Below, in pieces: positions 55,443 through 64,000 of a DNA stretch of 64,000 bases (position 1 is the stretch's first letter; each line of letters begins with the position of its first letter). The DNA lies in the NCBI GenBank assembly GCA_905331475.1, contig CAJNYU010000560.1, positions 1-64,000 of the forward strand, given 5' to 3'. The translations under genes were made by a program, and so were the position numbers. The notes under the pieces were generated by a model. It was given only the letters and a program-made list of their open reading frames with translations, was not told where the DNA came from and searched no databases. The DNA comes from Rotaria socialis. Taxonomy: Eukaryota; Rotifera; Eurotatoria; Philodinida; Philodinidae.

Positions 55443-58400
55443 TCATATAACCTCAGCTGTAACTAAATTAGTATCGTTTTCAATAGGTGATGCACCGTCA
55501 GATGAACCACCTTCAGCGACCGCACCTTCAGATGAAATTACTTGATCATCAACACTTTCACTTTGCACTTCTAATTCTTCTTGTTGAGGAATATTTTGCA
55601 CAAGTGTTATTGGTTGTTGGTGTTGTGCTGATTGATTTGAGGCAACAGTTGATCGAGATACACTTTGAATACGTTGCGAGAACGATTCTTCTTGAGATTG
55701 AGTTGACTCTTTTGCTCGGTTCACATATTGATCACGTAATGATCCGAGACTGCTATTGCCTGCATTCGATTGTTGTTGTTGTCGACGTATATCTTGTATG
55801 GGATCAGTACTTTCAGAAACAGATCCACCCTTAAAACGTTCACGTAATGCACCGAAACCAGGTGCAGGACCTTGAATGTGTGGTGGGGCAGCTGTTTGTT
55901 GAACATTTGATGATGTTGAATTTACGTTTCCTTGTTGCATCATTTTATAATATTCAACACTGTTCACAGGTGGTTCTTGAGGTTTCGGTAACGCTGAATA
56001 TGTCATTGAACATATTTTTGAAGATTGAGTTGTTTTTGTTGTTGTCGTTTGACCTGTTCCAGTCGAAGATGTATGAGTTGAGCTTGAATATTGATGTGAT
56101 GTTGCAGTTTTATTTTTTGGTTCGTATGTTGGAATCTTGGTTGGACCAGTAAATTTATTCATAAGACCCTGAATAAAACGACTTTTAATCATAAGAAAAA
56201 ATAGACAATACTAGCAAAAAACTAACTCTAATTCCAACTGGTTGTACAGCTTGTTGTTGTTGTTGTTGTTCCTGCTGTTGTTGTTGGGGTTGGGGTTGGA
56301 ATTGAACCTTATGAGCAGCCTGTTGACGTTGAGTTGTTTCAAGTTGAGCAGGATATTCTCGTTCTTGTTTTTGAGCATGTTGAGCAGCTCCTATTTGAGC
56401 TAAATGTTCTCGTTCTTGTTGTTGCTGACGAGCCAATTGAGCTGCATAATATTCTATTGTTGAAAAAAAATACAACGATCTTTATACATCTTACTGTCGT
56501 AAACATCATTTTTTTTCATGATATTTCTCAAAGACAAGATAGTTCCCTGTGTTTATATTACATTTGGGATTAATAAAATATGAGAATAAGCAAAACACTA
56601 GAAAAAATACCTTGCTCGTCTAGACCTTGTCGTTCCGGATCGACTCGAGCGTGCTGCTGTTGATTCGAAGTTATTTGTTGTTGTGGTCCTCCACCAATAG
56701 TAACTGTTGAACGATGTTTTTGTTCTTGTTGGTAGGTAGATGATGAAGGTGATTGTTGAGAAGCAACTCGACGTTGCTGCTCGTAATAAGCATCTGGTTG
56801 ACCTTGTTCACCTAAATGAGAAAGTTTGATAAGTCTGCCATCGTAGTAAGTTTTTTTTTCATCAAACCATGTTGTTGTGGTCGATAAGAATCTTGATTGA
56901 TATTTGTTAAAACAGTAGTTTGAATTGGTTGAGGTCGATAATTATAAGCATCATACTGATCCTGACCTATATTCGATGAGAAGAAAAAACATATAACATA
57001 TAAGAAATTCATATGTCATTTTTTGTCAAACCTTGTGGTCGGTGTTGTTGCTCTTGAGTTGACGAATTTTGATAGACTCGTCTTTCTTGATGCTCATCAT
57101 AATGTTGACCTTCTTGATTTGAACGACTCGGTTGATTTTGTTGTTGTTCAGTACGTTGTCGTTCCTGTTGTTGCTGTAAATAATATTGTTGTTGAGCAAG
57201 TTGTTGTCTTTTTTGTTCTTCTTGTTGTTGTCTTTGAATTTGTTGTTGACGTAACAATTGTTGATATTGTTCTAGAACATTCAATGTATATATATATATA
57301 TATATGTAATTATATGTTGAGGTTATGTAGTGGGTGTTGTTTCTTATCAATTTTAATCTTTTAGTGCGAATCAAAGATAAGGTCAAATTGGCAAATCAAT
57401 AATAAAGATACATACCCGGGGTCAATTGACTGTAGTATTGTTGAAGTTGATCTTCATGTTGTTGCTGAGGTTCTACTTGTTTAGGAGAAGGCTGAGAGGT
57501 TACCTGCTGTTGAGATTGTTGTTGATAGTTTGCACTCGTATCATTTTGTTGATGCGAGCTAACAGGTATTTGTCGAATTGGTACCTGCTGAACCTGTTAT
57601 AAGATAAAATTATAATATAGATTTCAGATGCTGTATTGACGAAAATATATCTTAGTAGGGTGTCAATTATCTAGTTGATTACTGATTTGATTCAACCGAA
57701 AACGAGAATATCTGGTTTGGTAAAGGAAACATACTGTCAAGTAGGATGAAAGGAACTTTTATCTATTATCGCTAATATTTATCGGTAATATATAAATGTA
57801 CTTGAGATTATAGTTACAATGTTCCATGGGAAAAAAAGAAATTTACGGATACCTGTACATTTGGGTCACGACCTCGCGATGGACTTTCCGTTCGTTGGTC
57901 TACATCATGATGTGTATATTGAGCAGAGCTTGGCGCTTGATAAAAGGCTGAAACGCCTGTCGATTGTCCAAGTTGTTGACGAGAATCGTATTGATGTTGT
58001 TGGTGTTGAGTTAAAACTCGTGATGACTGTGGTGAACCTTGTTGTTCGTAATTTTCATATGCCTGCTGTTGTGGTTGTCGTTGTTGTGTTGGCTGCGGCT
58101 GTTGCTGTTGCTGTTGTTGATATTGAACAGAAGATGCATGTTGTGGTTCTGGACTACTTATCGTTCGTACAGTAGCTTTGACTTGAGGGACAGGCGATGA
58201 AGATGATTGATATTGTTGTTGAGACACACTTTTATTAAATCCGGCAACAGATTGATGTTGCTGTGGTATTTGGTATGGATCACTGTCAACATATCCATTT
58301 CGTTCTGGTCGAATTTGTTGATTTGGCGAACGTGTACCTGAAACACCGACGGGATAAGATGAAAATTCAGATGCACCAGCTATTGTTGAGACTGTTACAG

Positions 58401-58515
58401 GCGAAGCATACGTTGCATCGTGTGCTAGTCTTTGCACTTGCGCAGCAGCTTTGTTGTTAGCATCAAAATAATATTGATTGGCATTACTTTCATTTTCAAT
58501 GTAGTGCGAAGTCAT
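55443..58515 (-). CDS. Large Gln-rich, largely disordered protein
   Basis: At least seven exons join in frame (about 58515-57852, 57598-57418, 57281-57032, 56968-56875, 56812-56612, 56455-56226 and 56168-55443) to about 780 residues. The first exon starts MTSHYIENESNANQYYFD and has many SQ, QQQ and Pro-Gln stretches. The middle exons are Gln/Arg-rich and predicted helical (QQQIQRQQQEEQKRQQ). The last exon is Ser/Thr-rich and contains two related short motifs, GALRERFKGGS and GSLRDQYVNRA, plus NSVEYYKMMQQG, which look like conserved linear motifs. The C-terminus is acidic (VDDQVISSEG). No globular domain is recognised. Such low-complexity Gln-rich proteins often act as scaffolds or in transcription and RNA granules, but that is only analogy. 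The intron near 57290 contains a (TA)n run. Exon borders in the middle are approximate. Confidence 0.75.
57286..57306. repeat. (TA)n microsatellite in intron
   Basis: About ten TA units inside an intron of the Gln-rich gene. No functional reading. Confidence 0.8.
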
Positions 58516-61371
58516 ATTTTATGAAATATATGCTTAAATATTCTCAGACAATGGTAAAAAACAAAATAATATACGAACAGAAGATCCGACAAACAAACAA
58601 AAGAAATTGATTTTCTACTAATAAATCAGACAGAAAAGAGCAAAGAACGGTCGTACGGTTTGTCTTATCAGCACATGATTTTTCTTGCTCTCATTTGTGC
58701 TATTTCCTCTTTCTACTTTTGTCTATCTATCTGTATAGATAGTGCAGAAAGAAGGCAGTTCCAAAGTGTGTTGACTAAGAAAAGCAAATCGGTTATACAT
58801 TTCTTTTCCTTTTAGTAAGGGTATTACTGCCACTATCGAAGCAGAAAAATATAGAACGAATACATTCGTATATACACACGACAAATGATCTTTGGTAAGA
58901 AGAAAGAAAAATATGCAGTAGCAATAACAACATTCTACCACAAAACCTCACTTACACTCGCCTCCACAGATATATTTTTCTCATAGACCGTAAAGGGAAA
59001 AGACATATATAGCAAAAAAGAAAAACTGAGTATAACAGAAAAGAAACATATTGTTGATAATTAAGCACTGGTGTCTTCGAACAGCGAGATATATGATCTC
59101 TTCATGTGTCTGGTTAGTTATGCCTATGATTAGGATTTGCAAATCTACAATGTCTTTTTGATAATTAGGCAACGGATAGATCATTTATCTGATGAACTTT
59201 TTCTAGAAAAATATCGAAATGATAATAATATTAACAAATTGTATGACAGGCTTATTTTTCTTGAGTATCAACATATTCTTTACAAATGTCTTGAAATATG
59301 AAGAAAAACAATAATTATTTTATATTTATATTCAAATGAAAACCAGAGTATATCTATTATATGTCATCTTGAATAGATAACACTCATGATGAATCGATTA
59401 GTGTTTCTATCTTTTAGAATCAAAGAAATTGAATTGAAAAAAAAACAATATTTTTTGATTCATTATTTTGATTGTGCTGTTAAATTTTGATGCAATATGA
59501 AAAACTTTATAATTTATTTTAAGCTTCAGCGTTTTTTTCTATTTAACCGTATTGATAATATTAATGTTAACATATAAGAAAATTCTTCCGATGTTTTTTC
59601 GTTACAACGCAATAATGGCAACAAAACAGTCAAGATATTCGATTAAATAGCTCACTATTTTTCTGTTAACTCTATCGTCATATAAACATTTTTCACATAC
59701 AAATCACTGCAATGTTAATTAACAGTTTCAATTGGAATGAATTTATTTTTAGAATAATCATATTGAAATATATTTTCTTATTAATGTATGTCATAAGGGA
59801 AAAACATCAGAAGCAAAACAAATCTTTCTATTTATGGAATAGCTACTTCGAATGTTCTTTTATCGGAATAGATAAACATAGAGGAAACGAAATACGTACA
59901 ATTCTTTGATTATCATTCTTATCTTCACTTGTCGTATTTTAAAGAGGGATCCCTTAGGGAAGTAAATAAATATATATTTCTGTTAATATTTGATCTTAAA
60001 CAATTATTTTATAATTTTCGTTTGTTTCTTAATCTGACACAAATTGGCAGGTTTAGTACAATTAAAATGTTTTTATTTTATTTAACATTTTTGAAGACTA
60101 TTGAATCAACGGTTAAACTTTTAATGACTCAATATGGCCTCATTTGTGTCATTCAGTATTTTTCGAAAAGTTAGACTAATCTCACGGCTATTTTCTCTAA
60201 TAATTATTTATCAATATTGTTGTTGTTTTCATGCATGTCTTACGCTGATCTGTTTCTGACGGTTTGGATGGAACTCTGTCAAATATATATACATATATAC
60301 ATATATTTATTTATTTATTTACAAGGTATTTTCATTGCATTCTAATGTAATCTGAGTTTATTCATTTGTAAATGTTGTATGTAATTTAATTTTCAATATC
60401 TCGTTTACTATTTTGAATCATATAAGTTGACTGAAAAGGTGCTCCAATGGCAAATCTATCTTAGAATACTATTAATTTTTCTATCAAAAATGTGCGAAAA
60501 ATATGACAGACAATAAATCTCTCGCAATATTTATTCAATCTCTTTGAAAAACATGAAATCAGAAAAACTTTGAAAAATATTAGTATTAGTAATTAATAAC
60601 AAAACGAGTTAATTGTAGAAGGGAAACTTTTTGTATGGATCAATTGAAAAACTATCAAATATATCAACAGAACATTGTGTACGAAAGATAGAAATAAGGA
60701 TTTGTTCGCACAGTTTTTAATGGAATAAACAAGGTATATGATTAGACAAGACGAACAAATTCAATATTTGATGTAATTTAGTCATGTTCCTTATCATATA
60801 TGTTATTTTTATTTCAATATTATGCAAATAATATTTTCTTCCACGAAAACTTCACTAAAAAGACATATAGTACATATATTGATCATTTATATCACATTGT
60901 TTGTTATGATGATAGCATTCGATCATCGGAAATCGAAAAATTTCATCACGTAATGATTGCCATTTTTATTTCATATAATCAAAGAAAATAAAGGCATAAT
61001 TTATTTCAGTAAAAACAGACTGATTTTCACTAGAAAACAAAATTGAAATAATATTCGACACACGTTTACAAAAATAGACCTAGCTATACTTTTACTAGAC
61101 ATTAAAAACAGAACGAAGGAATAAAATCATATTGATGCCATAAAAGTCTATGTTCTGTCAAATTACTAGAGCAATGGATGAATCAGAAAGAAAACATTGC
61201 AAATCAATATTAAATATTCATTATATCATCTTGAAATTAAAATTCAAGATACGAATAGAAAAATATTTCTTTTCATACATACAATGAGCAAGGTCAATTA
61301 AAATTATCAAACGCAACGAATAAAAATAGCAAGTAAGACTAAACAAACGAACACATGAGCAATTATTTCAT
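58516..61371. other. AT-rich spacer between Gln-rich gene and glycosyltransferase
   Basis: About 2.9 kb. Short frames at 59712-59909, 59929-60174 and 60800-60991 are Phe/Ile/Lys-rich with no domains and are probably chance. A TATATACATATATACATATA stretch followed by TTTA repeats lies at 60285-60323. The left part is the promoter side of the Gln-rich gene. Confidence 0.5.
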
Positions 61372-62793
61372 ATGCCAGTTTATTTCTTTCGAAAAGACAC
61401 TCAAACAATGAAAGAAAAACTGCTTACACCAAAATTTACTTTACGTTCCTCCTTACTGACTTTCACTTCTATTTGCACATGCCGTGCCACTTTTAACAGC
61501 AGTGCACACATACACGCATACATCATTAAGATTATGTCTTTGCAGGCTATTTTATATCAACAAATCTTTCATCGTGATTTGCATGTACCTTCCACAATCA
61601 GTCATCAAACAAGATATAACATAATGCGTCGAAATTGTAGTGATCGCGTATGTCTTTTTTTAAGTGTTTTACTATTATTCTATATTGGATGGTATGTGTT
61701 GACTTCATCAAATTTTACTATTCGATTTCGACACGATTCAGCTGAAGAATTAGCTTATAAAAATGCGATTAAAATGTCATCGCCTATGATGGAAAATAGA
61801 CAAATATGTTCTGTAGATGAAATTAATCTTGTCTTTCTAATTATTTCCGTACGTGCACACTTTCTTCAACGACAATCAATTCGTGAAACATGGGGTTCAA
61901 TGTCTGATGTGTTTGGTATACATTCACAACATCTCTTTGTTATTGGCTATCAACCTGGTGGGAATTTGTATAAAGAACTATCAAATGAAGCCATACATGA
62001 ACAAGATTTACTTTACTTAACTATTGATGACCATTCGGTTACACTTAAAGAATTACATGCTTATCGTTGGCTAGAACAATATTGTTCGACTGCAGTATAT
62101 ATATTTAAAACTGAAGATGATCTTTTCGTAAATTCAATTCTTTTACATGAACTTGTGCGAGAACTTAAAACTAGACCAAACGATACGAAAAATCGATATT
62201 TATATAATGTTTCATTAGATTCGCTTTTTAATGCTCAAATAAATTCGGGCACATCTGAATTTCTATTTGGCTGGTCATTTATACCTGGTCGCCCAGAAAG
62301 AACTTTAACCAATTCACAATACTATGTTACATATCAAGAATATCCAAATGAATTGTATCCACGTTATTGTTCTGGTTTGTTTTTCTTATATTATTATTAT
62401 TGTCATGTTGACATATAATATTACAATTCTTTTTTCTTTGATTAAGGTTTTGGTTATTTGATGAATTCTAAAACGAGAAATGCACTTACAAAAGAAGCGT
62501 TTCGAATTCAACGTCCATTTCGTTTTTCTGATATATTTATAACTGGCATGATGCCTGCCAATCTTAATTTTATTTGTGACACTCTTCCATTTACATTTCA
62601 TCAAGGTACAACTGATGAATGTATAGCATTAATTCGAGAGAATAATGAAAAAGTACTATCATCTCCTCCTACACCGGTTATTATCTGTTCAACTGGTCTT
62701 CATACAGGACAAAGTTCATTTAATGATTATTATAAAATTTGGGTAGCTCTTAAACTCATTTATGCTGGCAAGTTACAAACATCAAATAATTAA
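61372..62793 (+). CDS. Beta-1,3-galactosyltransferase-like GT31 enzyme
   Basis: Type II Golgi glycosyltransferase, probably transferring Gal or GlcNAc in beta-1,3 linkage. Two exons: 61372-62374 and 62447-62793, joined in frame as CSG-FGYL. From the ATG at 61624 the protein is a short basic cytosolic tail (MRRNCSDR), one membrane anchor (VCLFLSVLLLFYIGWYVL) and a luminal catalytic domain. Family motifs are present in order: RQSIRETWG, the metal/nucleotide site KTEDDLFVN (EDD instead of the usual DDD), YPRYCSGFGYL, and FSDIFITG in place of the common EDVYVG. Upstream in-frame ATGs at 61372 and 61534 would add up to 84 residues and are less typical for the family. Acceptor specificity cannot be told from sequence. 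Confidence 0.9.
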
Positions 62794-64000
62794 TTACACA
62801 ATAGAATATTTGTTCTTTTCTATTTTTATTTAATTCTAATCAGTTAGTATATTTATTTTTTCATTTTGTGTTATAAAAAGTGAAAAGTATAATTTTGATA
62901 AATATTAATATAGAATAAAAGAATCTTGATTGAAAACCGAAGAAAAATTTCAACAGTAAAATTCATGCATTTGCTCATGGAATCTTTATTATTATTGCTA
63001 CTGTTCGGTGTTGCATTAGGTGAAATAAATAAATCATAATCGAAAACAAAAAACTAAAACATAATAAAGAACGACATTCTTACCATCAGTAAGACTTGAA
63101 TTAGCTAACAAAAGTTTGGGAAATTCCATACAACAAAAATGCAAAGAGGGGCATTTTGTTTTCTTTTATCAATTCTTCGTTATGATGCATAGTCAAAAAA
63201 TATATAACGAGTTGTAATGCGATGTGTTTTATATTCTCAAGTAGTACTATCTACCTATTCAGCAATTTTGGCAACCTAGAATAGGATAAAATGCAACAAA
63301 TTCTCAATGATTAACTTATTTAATATTCCAATGTCAACCTCAAATATAGTAGTACTGCCAAGAACTTGTTAGAAATGATTGGTTGGTTTGAAAATACGAT
63401 ACGTTCGATGAATAAAAATAAGCTATAATCACTGCAATATTGATCATTTATCATAAAATATTACAAGAGATTAATATCGCAGGAAAACAAATACATGACT
63501 ATTTATACGATGGAATGTTATCCTTTCAAATTATTCTATATAACTTTCATGCAGATGGACATAACATACTAGCCGAAGGATTCAATTAAATTTATTTCTT
63601 TTCTCTTTTTCTCCTCAGTTAAATTAAACTACTTATCAACGCGAAAAAAAAAGGTTTTTTCGTATAACAAAAATACACAAACAAAACGAAAAACTTAACA
63701 AGTATAATCTCTTTTTTTTGTAGTTTCACTTACAATATAATATACATATGAAATATATAATACAGTTCTATGAAATCAAAAGAAAAAGAAAATAAATGTG
63801 AAAGAAAGATAGCTAAGAAGTATCAAACGAAATAAATTACTGTTATGTACAATGCTTTTAAGCTACGTAAAAGTTCTTTTATCATAGAATAGATGGATTT
63901 TGTAAAAACGTTTGTGTTTGTAACAGACATGTAAATAATTGGTCATGATCATTTAATATTTTTTTCATATTACTTGTTGATGTATGACATTTAAATGTAT
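62794..64000. other. AT-rich right end
   Basis: About 1.2 kb downstream of the glycosyltransferase. No frame, repeat family or RNA gene was recognised. The first 100 bp are presumably 3' untranslated sequence (AATAAA-like stretches near 62912). Confidence 0.5.

Noticed and set aside
55487..58460. Several Leu/Val-rich plus-strand frames opposite the Gln-rich gene
   Set aside because: CAG/CAA runs on the minus strand read as Leu/Val/Cys codons on the plus strand; classic shadows.
59929..60174. Phe/Leu-rich ORF of 81 codons in the right spacer
   Set aside because: Composition matches AT-rich chance frames; no homology or splice sites.

Overview
The window is AT-rich, intron-rich nuclear DNA from an animal. 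Genes are split by mostly short GT-AG introns (about 45-70 bp) with a few of 0.4-2.1 kb. The gene set is metazoan: a SMARCC-type SWI/SNF scaffold, ZEB/zfh-1-type zinc fingers, TAF12, DHX8, an SR splicing factor, a GT31 glycosyltransferase and a ZIP zinc transporter. Compact genes with tiny introns, very AT-rich spacers and two clusters of a TGTGGG-like motif are compatible with a bdelloid rotifer. That assignment is inference; another small invertebrate is possible. No rRNA, tRNA, CRISPR or autonomous transposon was seen.

Layout. 1-2.87 kb: no gene, three GC-rich fold-back or degenerate repeat blocks. 2.87-7.70 kb, minus: EEF1AKMT1, then ABCB7, in tandem with only 188 bp between them. 8.79-16.70 kb, plus: SMARCC, divergent from ABCB7, with a 0.9 kb fold-back element in its largest intron. 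Just downstream (17.20-17.69 kb) lie two exons with the C-terminal zinc fingers of ZEB/zfh-1. They have no start codon of their own, and their splice phase fits the SMARCC 3' exons. 18.18-19.74 kb, plus: KRR1, tail-to-tail with a small GPI-anchor-type secreted protein (19.82-20.27 kb, minus). 21.27-28.01 kb, minus: a roughly 1,360-residue protein with a CCHC zinc knuckle and many diverged copies of a helical motif, not assigned to any family. 28.0-33.9 kb: no convincing gene.

33.95-34.68 kb, plus: a coiled-coil protein. 36.83-37.96 kb, minus: an intronless ZIP (SLC39) transporter. 38.74-39.42 kb, minus: TAF12, divergent from an SR protein at 40.26-41.79 kb (plus) that carries a candidate poison exon and a 15-nt micro-exon. 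42.22-42.85 kb, plus: an orphan single-exon protein. 44.50-49.14 kb, minus: DHX8/PRP22. 50.66-50.95 kb, plus: a small orphan ORF flanked by two look-alike hairpins. 51-55.4 kb: no gene, but TGTGGG-like clusters and a CCTAGG-rich fold-back. 55.44-58.52 kb, minus: a large Gln-rich disordered protein. 61.37-62.79 kb, plus: a beta-1,3-galactosyltransferase-like GT31 enzyme.

There is no pathway cluster. The genes are mostly single-copy housekeeping factors for transcription (SMARCC, TAF12), splicing (DHX8, SR protein), ribosome and translation factors (KRR1, EEF1AKMT1) and mitochondrial Fe-S export (ABCB7), interspersed with lineage-restricted proteins. The most interesting items are the SMARCC/ZEB-finger junction, the candidate poison exon, the orphan helical-repeat zinc-knuckle protein and the set of sequence-unrelated fold-back blocks.
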